Positions 16,250 to 28,438 of a stretch of DNA of 64,000 nucleotides are shown piece by piece. The stretch is from NCBI RefSeq assembly GCF_030345695.1, contig NZ_JAUASV010000002.1:124001-188000 (forward strand). The letters are read 5' to 3'. Both the position numbers and the translations under genes were made by a program. This DNA is from Galbitalea sp. SE-J8 (GTDB lineage Bacteria; Actinomycetota; Actinomycetes; Actinomycetales; Microbacteriaceae). The notes beneath the pieces were generated by a model that was given only the letters and a program-made list of their open reading frames with translations, did no database searches and was not told the DNA's origin. Numbering within the stretch: position 1 is the first letter of the stretch; every line of letters starts with the position of its first letter.

Positions 16250-18672
16250 GGGGCGCGGTCGACGCGCGGCTCGCGGCGCCCGCGGTCGCGGCCTGGATCG
16301 CGGGGGCCGCGCTCGTCGCCCTCCCGTCGTGGTGGGCCGTCGCGGCGCTCGGGTCGGCCGCGCTCGTCGCGGTGCTGCTTGCCGTGCTCGCGGGGGTTGC
16401 GCGCGGGATGCGGCCGGTGCGGGGCCGCGGGGGCGGTGCGGCCGTGCTCGCGAGCGTCGCGGTCGCCCTGGCCGCCGCGACCCTCGTGGGCGCGGTCGCC
16501 ACGGCGCGGGACGGCGCGCGGCACCCGAGCCTGATCGACGGGGCGGCGCACCGCGGCCGGTCCGTCGAGCTCGAGATCACGGTGACGTCGACGGCGTACC
16601 CGGGCGACGACGTCGTGCGCGGCGACGTGCGGGTGGCGACGGCCGGCGACAAGCGTGTGGCGGTCGACGTGCCGGTCGTCGTGCTCGGCCCGGTCGACGA
16701 CCGCCTCGCGATCGGCGCCCGCCTCGGGGTGACCGGGGTTCCGCGCGCGGCGGAGCCGGGGGACGACGCGGCCTACCTGGTCTTCGCGCACGAGGCACCG
16801 CATCCGCTCGCCGCGCCGACGGGCCCGCTCGCCTGGGGCGACGGGCTGCGGGCGCGCTTCGCCGAGCTCGCGACCCGGCTGCCGGGCGACGGCGCGGCGC
16901 TGCTGCCCGGGCTCTCGATCGGTGACACGGGTGCCGTCGCGGACGACCTCGACCAGGCGATGAAGGGGTCCTCGCTCAGTCACCTGACCGCGGTGTCGGG
17001 CGCGAACTGCGCGGTCGTGGTGGGGATCGTGCTCGCCCTCGCCCGGCTGTGCGGGGTCGGTCGCCGGGCGCGGATCGTCGTCGCGGGCGGCTGCCTGGCC
17101 GCGTTCGTCGTGCTCGTGACGCCGGAGCCGAGCGTCGTGCGCGCCGCCGTGATGGCCGCGATCGTGCTCGTCGGCGACCTCAGGGGCCGCAGCGGGCGCG
17201 GCCTGCCGGTGCTGTGCGCGGCCGTCGTCGTGCTGCTCGCCGTCGATCCGTGGCTCGCCCGGGACTACGGCTTCGCCCTCTCCGTCGCGGCGACGGCGGC
17301 GCTGCTCGTGCTCGCGCCGCCACTCGCCGCGCGACTCGAGCGCTGGCTGCCCGCGCCGATCGCGCTGCTCGTGAGCGTGCCGCTCGCCGCGCAGCTCGCG
17401 TGCCAGCCGATCCTGCTGCTGCTGCAGCCGAGGGTGCCGATCTGGGGCGTGCCCGCGAACCTGCTCGCCGAGCCCGCGGCGACGGTCGCGACGGTCGCGG
17501 GCCTGATCGCCTGCCTGCTCGCGCCGATCGCACCGCCGGTCGCGCTCGTGATCGCGCACGTCGGCTGGCTGCCTGCGGCCTGGATCGCGGCCGTCGCGCG
17601 GGTCTGCTCGACGCTGCCGGGCGCGAGCCTGCCGTGGCCGGGCGGGGTGGTCGGCGTCGCCGGGCTCGTCGTCGTCACGGCCGTGCTCCTCGTCGCGCTG
17701 CTCGCGCCGCCGGGGCGAGCGCGGCGCGGTGCCGGCGCGGTGCTCGCGCTGTTCCTGGCGGGCGCGGTCGCGGCATCCTTCGGCACCGGGATGGCGCGGA
17801 ACGCGGGGCGCCCCGCCGATTGGGAGGTCGCCGGCTGCGACGTCGGCCAGGGCGACGCGTTCGTGCTGCGCAGCGCCGGGCGCATCGCCCTCGTCGACAC
17901 CGGTCCGGAGCCGGCGCTGCTGCGCGCCTGCCTCGACGATCTCGGTGTCGGGCGCGTCGACCTGCTCGTGCTCACCCACTACGACCTCGACCACGTCGGG
18001 GGCACGGATGCCGTGATCGGCCGCGTGGACCGCGCGCTCGTCGGCCCGGTCTCCGATCCCGACGACGACCGGTTGCGCGCCGAGCTCGCGGCGGGCGGGG
18101 CGATCGTCGAGCAGGGCGTGCGGGGCGCCGCGGGATCGCTCGGCGACCTGGACTGGCGGCTGCTCTGGCCGCCGCCCACGGGCGTCGAGCCGGGCAACGC
18201 CGCGAGCCTCACCCTGCTCGTGACGCCGCGGGCGTGCGCGTGCCTGTCGGTGCTCGACCTCGGCGACCTCGGCGAGGAGTCCCAGGCGCGGCTGCTCGGT
18301 CTCGAACGCGCGGAGGGCGGGCTGCCGCACGTCGACGTCGTGAAGGTCGCCCACCACGGCTCGCGCGACCAGGACCCGGAGCTCTACGCGCGGGCCGCGG
18401 CGGCCGTGGGCCTCATCGGAGTCGGCGCGGACAACGACTACGGCCACCCGACCGCGGAACTGCTCGCGACCCTGGCGAGCGTCGGCACGAGCGCCCTGCG
18501 CACCGACCTCGACGGCGAGTACCTCGTCGCGCCCGGACCGGACGGCGGGGTGCGGGTGTGGACGGCCGGCGCGCGGGGCCCGGACCGGGCCGGTGACGGC
18601 GGGGGTGACGGCGGCGGCGGCGACGGAGGCGGTGGTGGCGGTAGCGGTGGCGACGACGGTGGCGGCCACTAG
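16246..18672 (+). CDS. comEC: ComEC/Rec2-family DNA translocation channel
   Basis: Polytopic membrane protein (808 aa) of the ComEC/Rec2 family, expected to transport single-stranded DNA into the cell. N-terminal helices and an OB-like extracellular part are followed by the competence domain with LSHLTAVSGANCAVV (about residues 243-257). The C-terminal metallo-beta-lactamase-like domain has LTHYDLDHVGG and KVAHHGSRDQ, so its metal-binding histidines are kept. The last ~30 residues are a Gly/Asp-rich tail. Other uptake genes (comEB, pilus genes) are not in the window, so active competence is not shown. Confidence 0.93.
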   Translation: MRGAVDARLAAPAVAAWIAGAALVALPSWWAVAALGSAALVAVLLAVLAGVARGMRPVRGRGGGAAVLASVAVALAAATLVGAVATARDGARHPSLIDGAAHRGRSVELEITVTSTAYPGDDVVRGDVRVATAGDKRVAVDVPVVVLGPVDDRLAIGARLGVTGVPRAAEPGDDAAYLVFAHEAPHPLAAPTGPLAWGDGLRARFAELATRLPGDGAALLPGLSIGDTGAVADDLDQAMKGSSLSHLTAVSGANCAVVVGIVLALARLCGVGRRARIVVAGGCLAAFVVLVTPEPSVVRAAVMAAIVLVGDLRGRSGRGLPVLCAAVVVLLAVDPWLARDYGFALSVAATAALLVLAPPLAARLERWLPAPIALLVSVPLAAQLACQPILLLLQPRVPIWGVPANLLAEPAATVATVAGLIACLLAPIAPPVALVIAHVGWLPAAWIAAVARVCSTLPGASLPWPGGVVGVAGLVVVTAVLLVALLAPPGRARRGAGAVLALFLAGAVAASFGTGMARNAGRPADWEVAGCDVGQGDAFVLRSAGRIALVDTGPEPALLRACLDDLGVGRVDLLVLTHYDLDHVGGTDAVIGRVDRALVGPVSDPDDDRLRAELAAGGAIVEQGVRGAAGSLGDLDWRLLWPPPTGVEPGNAASLTLLVTPRACACLSVLDLGDLGEESQARLLGLERAEGGLPHVDVVKVAHHGSRDQDPELYARAAAAVGLIGVGADNDYGHPTAELLATLASVGTSALRTDLDGEYLVAPGPDGGVRVWTAGARGPDRAGDGGGDGGGGDGGGGGGSGGDDGGGH

Positions 18673-18675
18673 GGT
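18670..18675 (+). promoter_or_regulatory. -10 box TAGGGT for holA overlapping the comEC stop
   Basis: TAGGGT is 7 nt before GTG 18683; its first three bases are the comEC stop codon. It supports GTG 18683 as the leaderless start of holA rather than an upstream start inside comEC. Confidence 0.5.
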
Positions 18676-18682
18676 GAGGGGC

Positions 18683-19723
18683 GTGGCGGGCAGGACGACG
18701 GGTCGGGCGGGATCGCCGGCCCGCGGCGGCTCGGGCGTCGCGATCCCGCAGCTGCCCTGGTCGGCCGTGCGGCCGGCATCCGTCGTTCTCGTGAGCGGCA
18801 CCGAGGGCTTCCTCGCCGACCGGGCGATCCGCGAGCTGCGCGAGCTGCTCCGGGCCGAGGACCCGAGCCTCGAGGTCAGCGACATCGACGCGGGGCAGTA
18901 CGCGCCCGGCGAGCTCATCACGCTCGCGAGCCCGTCGCTGTTCGGGGAGCCGCGCCTCATCCGCGTCACGGGCGTCGAGAAGGCGACCGACGCGTTCCTC
19001 GCGGAGACGCTCGAGTATCTCCAGGCGCCCGCCGACGGCAGCTACCTCGTGCTGCGGCACGCGGGCGGCCAGCGCGGCAAGAAGCTGCTCGACGCGGTGC
19101 GCGCGGGCAGCGGGTCGGGCGTCGAGGTCGTCTGCGCGCCGATCACCAAGGACGCCGAGAAGCACGACTTCGCGGCCGCCGAGTTCCAGACCGCGGGCCG
19201 GCGGATCAGCGCCGGGGCGCTTCGCGCGCTCGTGTCCGCGTTCAGCGACGACATCGCGGAGCTCGCGGCGGCGTGCCAGCAGCTGCTCGCCGACGCCGCC
19301 GACGAGATCACCGAGCAGACCGTGCAGCGGTACTACGGCGGCCGGGTCGAGACGACCGCGTTCGCCGTCGCGGATGCCGCGCTCGCCGGGCGCTACGGCG
19401 ACGCCCTCATGCTGCTGCGGCACGCGCTCGCGGGGGGCAACGACCCGGTGCCGATGCTCGCGGCGTTCGCGTCGAAGCTGCGGACGATGGCGAAGGTGTC
19501 CGGCGCGGCACGGATGGGGTCGGGCCAGGCGGCCGGGGCGCTCGGCCTGGCGCCGTGGCAGGTCGACCGCGCCCGGCGCGACCTGCAGGGCTGGACCGAC
19601 GACGGCCTCGCCGCGACCATCGAGCTCACGGCCGAGACGGACCACCAGATCAAGGGCGCCGGGCGCGACCCGGTCTACGCGCTCGAACGGCTCATCGGCG
19701 TCGTCGCCCGCCGCGGAGTGTGA
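18683..19723 (+). CDS. holA: DNA polymerase III delta subunit
   Basis: Clamp-loader delta subunit (346 aa), which opens the beta sliding clamp during replication. It shows the AAA+-like fold without a working Walker A: SVVLVSGTEGFLADRAIREL, LFGEPRLIRVTGVE, and C-terminal LAPWQVDRARRDLQGW and IKGAGRDPVYALERLI segments typical of HolA. The first ~25 residues are Gly/Arg-rich. The frame is open 90 bp further upstream inside comEC, but the -10 spacing favours GTG 18683. Confidence 0.92.
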   Translation: MAGRTTGRAGSPARGGSGVAIPQLPWSAVRPASVVLVSGTEGFLADRAIRELRELLRAEDPSLEVSDIDAGQYAPGELITLASPSLFGEPRLIRVTGVEKATDAFLAETLEYLQAPADGSYLVLRHAGGQRGKKLLDAVRAGSGSGVEVVCAPITKDAEKHDFAAAEFQTAGRRISAGALRALVSAFSDDIAELAAACQQLLADAADEITEQTVQRYYGGRVETTAFAVADAALAGRYGDALMLLRHALAGGNDPVPMLAAFASKLRTMAKVSGAARMGSGQAAGALGLAPWQVDRARRDLQGWTDDGLAATIELTAETDHQIKGAGRDPVYALERLIGVVARRGV

Positions 19724-19806
19724 CGGCCGGCTTCGAGACGGCCGCCTTCGAGAGGGCGCTGGCTTCGAGAGGGCGCTCGCGCGCCTCCTCGGCCGCCGGG
19801 GTGAAA

Positions 19807-19848
19807 GCGAAAGCGCCCCGCCTCCCAGGGGAGGCGGGGCGCTTTCGC
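19807..19848. terminator. Bidirectional hairpin terminator between holA and rpsT
   Basis: A strong inverted repeat: GCGAAAGCGCCCCGCCTCCC pairs with its complement across a 2-nt centre. It is placed between convergent holA and rpsT, with T-rich GCTTTCG on one side and CGAAAGC on the other. Confidence 0.75.
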
Positions 19849-19887
19849 GGTGTGCGCCGACGTCAGCGGCCGGCGTGTGTGCGCGGG

Positions 19888-20151
19888 TCAGCCGAGCTTG
19901 GCGACCTGGGACGCGATCGACGACTTGCGGTTCGCGGCCTGGTTCTTGTGGATGACGCCCTTGCTGACGGCCTTGTCGAGCTTCTTGGTCGCGAGGTGCA
20001 GGGCGGCGGCGGCCGCATCCTTGTCGCCCGCGGCGATCGCGGTGCGCGTCGCGCGCACGGCGGTCTTGAGCTCGCTCTTGACGGCCTTGTTGCGCTCCTG
20101 CGCCTTCTTGTTCGTGATGATGCGCTTGAGCTGCGACTTGATGTTCGCCAT
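19888..20151 (-). CDS. rpsT: 30S ribosomal protein S20
   Basis: Small basic ribosomal protein (87 aa) that binds 16S rRNA early in 30S assembly. It begins [11 protein letters not shown], followed by a lysine-rich helix and [20 protein letters not shown], all family features. A GGAAGA site precedes the ATG. Codon use is more restricted than that of its neighbours, as expected for a highly expressed gene. It is convergent with holA, as usual in actinobacteria. Confidence 0.97.
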   Translation of the reverse strand: MANIKSQLKRIITNKKAQERNKAVKSELKTAVRATRTAIAAGDKDAAAAALHLATKKLDKAVSKGVIHKNQAANRKSSIASQVAKLG

Positions 20152-20279
20152 GGAGAGTTCTTCCGTTGTCCGATGAATGGTGGAGCGGCCTACGGTTCCG
20201 GTAGAGGAGTGGGGGTCCCGGGCCGCTTATCGCGCCCGATCCGCGAGAGACGGATGAGCACGCAAGCCAACGAGGGACT

Positions 20280-20807
20280 CTACCAGCCGGCCGGTTCGCC
20301 GGCAACGTGACCGCCCGCGGCGCCCTCCGGCGTGTCGAGCCGGCGGAACACGGCCCGCGGATCGTCCGCGAGGGCGGCCTCGATGCGCCCGAGCATGTGG
20401 GCGCTCATCGGCGGCAGCGCGTCGAGCCCGAACCAGGCGGCATCCGTGTTCTCGCCGTCCGCCGGGTACGGCTCGCCGCTCAGCCACGTGCAGCGGAACG
20501 TGACGTCGGTGTACCGGCTGCGGTCGCCGTTGGGGTACTCGTACAGCGCGGTGACGCCGAGGCGCGCGAGCCGGTCGACGCGGATGATGACGCCGGCCTC
20601 CTCGAGCGCCTCGCGCGCGGCGGCGTCGGCGGCCTCCTCGCCCGGGTCGACGATGCCCGTGACGGGCGTCCAGTCGCCCGTGTCGCTGCGGCGCACGAGC
20701 AGCACCTCGCGCTCGTCGCGCACGATGACCGCGGTCGTGCCGATCAGCCACAGCTCCTCGTGGCCGATCCGCTCGCGCAGGCGGAGGACGAAGTCGGGGG
20801 TCGCCAT
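20280..20807 (-). CDS. Nudix hydrolase
   Basis: A 175-aa Nudix-family pyrophosphohydrolase with an intact Nudix box (about residues 51-73, G-I-V-D-P-G-E-E ... REALEEAGV). The N-terminus MATPDFVLRLRERIGHEELW and the C-terminal half resemble ADP-ribose/NADH-type or MutT-like members of unknown substrate. ATG 20807 was chosen although the frame is open upstream, because the upstream part overlaps the alpha/beta hydrolase gene. The two genes are 2 bp apart and probably co-transcribed. Confidence 0.88.
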   Translation of the reverse strand: MATPDFVLRLRERIGHEELWLIGTTAVIVRDEREVLLVRRSDTGDWTPVTGIVDPGEEAADAAAREALEEAGVIIRVDRLARLGVTALYEYPNGDRSRYTDVTFRCTWLSGEPYPADGENTDAAWFGLDALPPMSAHMLGRIEAALADDPRAVFRRLDTPEGAAGGHVAGEPAGW

Positions 20808-20809
20808 GG

Positions 20810-21475
20810 TCAGGCCTCCAGCTCGGCGAGGACGGTCGTGAGGCGCGCGGCGAGCGCGGGGTTCCGCATCCGTTCGGTGCTGCCCGGCACACGAGAGAGC
20901 GCGCCGTCGCGGCAGGCGCGCACGAAGGCGCCCTCCTGCAGGCGGAAGCGGTCGCGCGATCCGTTGACGAGCCGCACGGGGGCGGCGATAAGGCGCAGCG
21001 CGGCGCGGGTGTCGAGCGCGGCGAGGCGACCCAGCTCCGCGTCGAATCCCGCGTCGGCGGCCACGGGCGCGCGATCGTCGCCGCCCGCGAACGTCGCGGA
21101 CGCCCACGCGGCCACCGTCGAGCCCCGGTCGCCGTGCAGGACGGATGCCGTCGACGCGATCCGGTAGCTGTCGGCGAGCCAGCCCAGCGTCTCCGTGCCG
21201 CAGCCGACCGCGACGAGCCCGGCGAGCGCGGCCGAGCCCTCGGCCGCCGCGGCGATCGCGAGGTGCGCGCCGACGCCGTTGCCGACGAGCACGGCGGGCC
21301 GGGCGAGGCCGAGCAGCGCGACGCGGATGCCGTCGAGCGAGGCCTCGACCGAGAACGGCGACGAGGCGCGTGCGCCGTGGCCCGGCAGCTCGACGCGGAT
21401 CGCCTCACCCGCGGCGGCCGGCCAGTCGTCGCCGGAGCCGCGCAGGTCGTGCACGAACACGACGGGGGCGGGCAT
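20810..21475 (-). CDS. Alpha/beta hydrolase-fold protein lacking catalytic residues
   Basis: A 221-aa protein with the alpha/beta hydrolase layout: PVVFVHDLRGSGDDW, LPGHGARASS, then the nucleophile elbow region VLVGNGVGAHLAI. In active members the elbow reads G-x-S-x-G; here it is G-N-G-V-G, so the serine is glycine. The acid is still present (VNGSRDRFR), but no GH-type catalytic histidine follows near the C-terminus (RVPGSTERMRNPAL). It is therefore probably not a hydrolase. Role unknown; it is paired with a Nudix enzyme. Confidence 0.8.
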   Translation of the reverse strand: MPAPVVFVHDLRGSGDDWPAAAGEAIRVELPGHGARASSPFSVEASLDGIRVALLGLARPAVLVGNGVGAHLAIAAAAEGSAALAGLVAVGCGTETLGWLADSYRIASTASVLHGDRGSTVAAWASATFAGGDDRAPVAADAGFDAELGRLAALDTRAALRLIAAPVRLVNGSRDRFRLQEGAFVRACRDGALSRVPGSTERMRNPALAARLTTVLAELEA

Positions 21476-21590
21476 GTCCCGATGCTACGCGGGGCGGCGC
21501 GTGCCCAGGGCTGCGCGGGTTCCAGGTCCCGGGCCGCCCGGGTTCCAGGTCCCGGGCGCCGCACACAACATCCTCGAAACACGCGCCGCC

Positions 21591-21596
21591 TAGCCT
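21591..21596 (+). promoter_or_regulatory. -10 box TAGCCT for the class I/II aminotransferase
   Basis: TAGCCT is 6 nt before GTG 21603, consistent with a leaderless transcript. Just upstream lies a direct repeat of GGGTTCCAGGTCCCGGGC-like sequence (about 21518-21558). Confidence 0.5.
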
Positions 21597-21602
21597 GGCC
21601 CG

Positions 21603-22757
21603 GTGCCCCAGCTCGCGCCCCACATCTCCGTCGTGCCGGGGTCCGGCATCCGTCGCATCCACGAGATCGCGCTCGAGCTCGGCGGTGCCGCGCTCGACGG
21701 CGTGACGATGCTCGCCGTGGGGGAGCCCGACGTGGCCGTCGCCGCACACATCGCCGATGCCGCGCGTCGGGCCTGGGCGGCGGACGCGACGAACTACACC
21801 GCGAACGGCGGCATCCCGGCGCTGCGCCGCGCGATCGTCGCCAAGCTCGCGGAGCGCAACGGCATCCGGGTCGAGACCGAGCAGGTCTGGGTGACCGTCG
21901 GCGCGACGCAGGCGCTGCACCAGGCGATGACGCTCGTGCTGGCCGCGGGCGACGAGGTGCTCGTCCCCGACCCGGGCTACACGACGTTCACGATGAACGC
22001 GCGCATGATCGACGCCGTGCCGGTGCCCTACCGGCTCGCGCCCGAGCTCGACTTCCAGCCCGACCTCGACGAGCTCGAACGGGTCGTCTCCGAGCGCACC
22101 CGCGCGATCATCGTGAACTCGCCGTCGAACCCGCTCGGCAGCGTGTTCGACGAGCCGACGCTGCGCGCGCTGCTCGACTTCGCGCGTCGGCACGACCTCT
22201 GGGTGATCAGCGACGAGGTCTACGAGGCGTTCACCTACGGTGCGCCCCACCTCTCGATCGCGGCGCTCGACAGCGACGACCGCGTGTTCAGCGTGTTCTC
22301 GCTCTCGAAGACCTACGCGATGACGGGAGCCCGGGTCGGCTACCTCGTCACCCCGCCGGGACTCGCGGCGACGATGCGCACGGTGCAGGAGGCCGCGATC
22401 AGCTGCGTCGCCGAGCCCGAGCAGCACGCCGCGGTCGCCGCGATCGAGGGTCCGCAGCGGTCGGTGACGGATGCCGCAGCCCACTACGCGGCCAACCTCG
22501 CGGCGACGCGCGCGCTGCTCGACGCCCGCGGCATCCGCTACCTGAACCCGGGCGGCGCGTTCTACCTGTGGATCGACGTCTCGCACGCCTCGGGCGGCGA
22601 CGTCGCGGCGTGGGCGGAGCGGTTCCTCATCGAGCACCGGGTCGCGGTCGCGCCCGGCAGCGCGTTCGGGCGCACCGGCGAGGGCTGGATCCGGGTGTGC
22701 CTCGCGAGCCGCGAGGAGGACCTCCGCCGCGGCCTCGCCCTGCTCCCCGCCCCCTGA
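21603..22757 (+). CDS. Class I/II pyridoxal-phosphate aminotransferase
   Basis: Cytosolic PLP-dependent aminotransferase (384 aa) of fold type I, aspartate/aromatic aminotransferase group. Visible features are NYTANGGIPALRRAI, NSPSNPLGSV (substrate-carboxylate Asn), ISDEVYEAFTYG, the PLP lysine in SLSKTYAMTGARVGY (about residue 238), and a C-terminal RVCLAS arginine. The donor and acceptor cannot be assigned from sequence alone. It stands alone, upstream of a repeat locus and lepA. Confidence 0.9.
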   Translation: MPQLAPHISVVPGSGIRRIHEIALELGGAALDGVTMLAVGEPDVAVAAHIADAARRAWAADATNYTANGGIPALRRAIVAKLAERNGIRVETEQVWVTVGATQALHQAMTLVLAAGDEVLVPDPGYTTFTMNARMIDAVPVPYRLAPELDFQPDLDELERVVSERTRAIIVNSPSNPLGSVFDEPTLRALLDFARRHDLWVISDEVYEAFTYGAPHLSIAALDSDDRVFSVFSLSKTYAMTGARVGYLVTPPGLAATMRTVQEAAISCVAEPEQHAAVAAIEGPQRSVTDAAAHYAANLAATRALLDARGIRYLNPGGAFYLWIDVSHASGGDVAAWAERFLIEHRVAVAPGSAFGRTGEGWIRVCLASREEDLRRGLALLPAP

Positions 22758-22797
22758 CCTCGCCCCTGCCCTCGCCGCCGGCCCGGCGCCGGGGTTC

Positions 22798-22920
22798 GGA
22801 AATTCAGGAGTTGCGCGCTGCGGGCCGCGGGCGGGCCCGCCGTGCCGGGCCGGCACCCCGGGAGCGCCGGCGCAACTCCTGAGTTTCCGCACTACGGCCC
22901 GACGCAACTCCTGAGTTTCC
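22798..22920. repeat. 80-bp element family, locus 2 (one left arm, two right arms)
   Basis: Left arm GGAAATTCAGGAGTTG starts at 22798. Right arms AACTCCTGAGTTTCC end at 22888 and 22920, 32 bp apart. The inner pair spans 91 bp. It sits 41 bp after the aminotransferase stop and upstream of lepA. Confidence 0.9.
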
Positions 22921-22963
22921 GCACGACGGCCCGGCGCTCGCCCGCATGGGACAATGGCGCGAC

Positions 22964-24844
<1,881 letters not shown>

Positions 24845-24846
24845 CC

Positions 24847-25680
24847 ATGGTGGGGCGGGGCACGTCCGGGTCGCCCGCCGCCGACGACGACGCGCTGCGA
24901 TACGAACTGCGCCGTCGCGCGTTCTCCCGCTCAGCGACGGAGGCGGACCTCCGCGCGCTCGAGGCGCACGAGGTGGCGCGCGAGGCGGCGCGCGCTGGCA
25001 CGGGTGCCGGGGGAGCTGGGTCGGGTCGGGGTGCGGGTGCGGGTCCCGCGGGTGCCGTGGGCGCCGGTGCGCGTGCGGGTGTCGCGGGTTCGGAGGCGGA
25101 TCGCGTGACCCTGGACGCGGCACGCCTGCGGTCGCAGCGCATCCGCCGCCGCGCGCTCGCCGGGGGTGTCGGACTCGTGCTGCTCGGCGCGGTCGTCGCC
25201 GGGGGAGCCGCCGCCGCGGGCACGCTGAAGATCAGTCCGGAGCCGACGACGCAAGGCTCGCCGGACACGGGCCCGGAGACCCGGGCGCCCGACGAGGACA
25301 GCCCGGCGCCCGACGGGCCGACCCCGGATCCGCCCGCGACGGACGTGTTCCCCGCGGGTCTGCCGATGCTGTCCGTGTTCGAGCGGCCGCAACGGAAGGT
25401 CGACCGGATCACGGTGCCCGAGGACGCCATGGACCCGGCGAGCACCCGGCTGCTGAGCTCGGCGGACGCCGGCTCCGCCGGGCTGTTCGCCGCGAAGCGT
25501 TGGGACGGTGAGATCTGCGCGGTGGTCGCGGGCGGCGGCGCGCCGCTGGCGTGGCAGTGCGCCGCGATCGTCGACGTGCAGGTGCAGGGCTTCGTGATCG
25601 GGTACTCCCTCGCCGACCGGAGCTACCAGGCGCAGTGGTGGGCGGACGGCACGGGCGACCTCGCGGTCACCGCATCCTGA
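24847..25680 (+). CDS. Hypothetical single-pass membrane protein
   Basis: Not recognised. The 277-aa product has a charged cytoplasmic N-terminus (residues 1-100, with a Gly/Ala-rich stretch at 50-80), one membrane helix near residues 104-128 (ALAGGVGLVLLGAVVAGG), a Pro/Asp/Thr-rich external linker, and a C-terminal domain of about 110 residues with two cysteines (EICAV ... AWQCAAI) that could form a disulphide. Its start lies 2 bp after lepA, so it is probably co-transcribed. It may be a cell-envelope protein of actinobacteria (inference). Confidence 0.72.
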   Translation: MVGRGTSGSPAADDDALRYELRRRAFSRSATEADLRALEAHEVAREAARAGTGAGGAGSGRGAGAGPAGAVGAGARAGVAGSEADRVTLDAARLRSQRIRRRALAGGVGLVLLGAVVAGGAAAAGTLKISPEPTTQGSPDTGPETRAPDEDSPAPDGPTPDPPATDVFPAGLPMLSVFERPQRKVDRITVPEDAMDPASTRLLSSADAGSAGLFAAKRWDGEICAVVAGGGAPLAWQCAAIVDVQVQGFVIGYSLADRSYQAQWWADGTGDLAVTAS

Positions 25681-25752
25681 CCCGGCGCAGCGATCGCGGC
25701 CGGGATCGTCGTCGACTTGCGGTGGGCACCGGGGCTCCGCCATCATCCGGCT

Positions 25753-26145
25753 ATGACGATTCCTTCTGGGCCGCACCCCGCGGGGTGGTACCGCGATCCG
25801 GCGAATCCCGCCGTCGAGCACTACTGGGACGGAACCCGGTACACCCAGACCCGGCCGGTCGGCGCGCCGGGCGTCACCGCGCCACCCGTGCAGGTGGTCA
25901 ACAACTACTACCCGGCCGGGCAGCCGGCCGTGTCGCCGAAGAGCCGCCTCGTGGCGACGCTGCTGGGGTTCTTCCTCGGCGGGCTCGGCGTCCATCGCTT
26001 CTACCTCGGCAATGTCGGCCTCGGCATCGCGCTGCTACTCGTGGGCTGGCTGACGCTCGGCATCTGGCCGCTCATCGACTGGATCGTCGTGCTGGCCGGC
26101 AACGCCCACGACGGCCAGGGCCTCCCGGTGCGCAACTGGGAGTAG
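25753..26145 (+). CDS. DUF2510/TM2-domain membrane protein
   Basis: A 130-aa protein with an N-terminal DUF2510 module (GWYRDPANPAVEHYWDGTRYT) and a C-terminal TM2 domain (LLGFFLGGLGVHRFYLGNVGLGI, then a second helix ending in WPLIDWIVVL). Both are common in small actinobacterial membrane proteins of unknown role. ATG 25753 was preferred over the longer frame because it opens directly on the DUF2510 motif. It is convergent with the DUF4190 gene across a repeat element. Confidence 0.85.
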   Translation: MTIPSGPHPAGWYRDPANPAVEHYWDGTRYTQTRPVGAPGVTAPPVQVVNNYYPAGQPAVSPKSRLVATLLGFFLGGLGVHRFYLGNVGLGIALLLVGWLTLGIWPLIDWIVVLAGNAHDGQGLPVRNWE

Positions 26146-26193
26146 CCGTTCCCGCGCCCACCCTGCGCCCTGCACCCCGTCCGCCCGTCACGC

Positions 26194-26284
26194 GGAAACT
26201 CAGGAGTTGCGCGCGCGCCGCGCGGGTCCAGCGCGCTGTTCCGGGGCTCCGGCCCGCCGCGTGCGCGGTTACTCCTGAATTTCC
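26194..26284. repeat. 80-bp element family, locus 3 (91 bp)
   Basis: Left arm GGAAACTCAGGAGTTG at 26194-26209 and right arm TACTCCTGAATTTCC at 26270-26284. Total length 91 bp, one helical turn longer than most copies. The outermost flanks are CACGCGG on the left and CCGCACG on the right. It lies between convergent genes. Confidence 0.9.
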
Positions 26285-26305
26285 GCACGACGGGGACGCG
26301 GGCCG

Positions 26306-27728
<1,423 letters not shown>

Positions 27729-27768
27729 CACGTCCACGGGACCATGCAACCGCATCCGCGCCGATCCG

Positions 27769-27774
27769 TAGAAT
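27769..27774 (+). promoter_or_regulatory. -10 box TAGAAT for the DUF1990 gene
   Basis: TAGAAT is exactly 7 nt before ATG 27782, consistent with a leaderless transcript. Confidence 0.5.
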
Positions 27775-27781
27775 CGCAGGC

Positions 27782-28438
27782 ATGCGGCAGAACGAACTGT
27801 GGCAGCGACCGGTGTCGTACGCCGCCGTCGGTGCCACGCAGGCCGCGGACCTGCTGCGGTATCCGCCGCGCGGTTACCGCCCGGTCGAGCGGCGCGCGCG
27901 CATCGGCCACGGCGAGGACCGGTTCGCCTTCGCGAGCATCGCGGTGATGACCTGGGGCGTTCAGCGCGGCAGCGGGATGCGCGTCGACCTCCTCGACGCC
28001 CCCGCCGAGGTCACCGACATGACCTACGTGCCCGTCGCGTTCGACGAGGCCGGTGAGCCGGTCGCGCCCGCGGCGACGAGCACGGCGGACGAGCAGGTGT
28101 TCGCCCCGGACGGCACCAAGGCGGTCGCGCCGGGCGATACGGCGATGCTGCACATCCCGTTCGGGCCGTTCCGCGTGAGCGCTCCCGTGCGGGTCGTGTA
28201 CGTCGTCGACGAGCCGACCCGGCGCGGCTTCGCCTACGGCACGCTCGCGGGGCATCCGGAGGACGGCGAGGAGGCCTGGGTCGTCGACCGACGCGACGAC
28301 GGCAGCGTGTGGATCACGATGCGGGCGTTCTCCCGCCCGTCCGGTCCGCTCTGGTGGGTGGTCTACCCCGTGCTGCGCCTGTCCCAGGAGGTCTACACCC
28401 GCCGGTACCTCCGCGCGCTCGCGGGTCCGATCGCGTAA
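27782..28438 (+). CDS. DUF1990-family protein
   Basis: A 218-aa soluble protein of the DUF1990 family, function unknown. The C-terminal half shows the family hallmarks: AYGTLAGHPEDGEEAW, then VWITMRAFSRPSGPLW and a terminal YTRRYLRAL. A ~30-residue insert (VAPAATSTADEQVFAPDGTK, about residues 95-120) interrupts the usual N-terminal half. It is divergent from the TauE-like gene and convergent with the HAD gene. Confidence 0.85.
   Translation: MRQNELWQRPVSYAAVGATQAADLLRYPPRGYRPVERRARIGHGEDRFAFASIAVMTWGVQRGSGMRVDLLDAPAEVTDMTYVPVAFDEAGEPVAPAATSTADEQVFAPDGTKAVAPGDTAMLHIPFGPFRVSAPVRVVYVVDEPTRRGFAYGTLAGHPEDGEEAWVVDRRDDGSVWITMRAFSRPSGPLWWVVYPVLRLSQEVYTRRYLRALAGPIA

Noticed and set aside
15641-18672. 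Active natural competence system
   Set aside because: comEA and comEC are present, but they are common in non-competent actinobacteria. No pilus or regulatory com genes are in the window, so competence is not claimed.
22798-22813. Repeat arm as a ribosome binding site (contains AGGAG)
   Set aside because: The arms are not at a consistent distance before start codons, and occur as inverted pairs between convergent genes, so translation initiation does not explain them.
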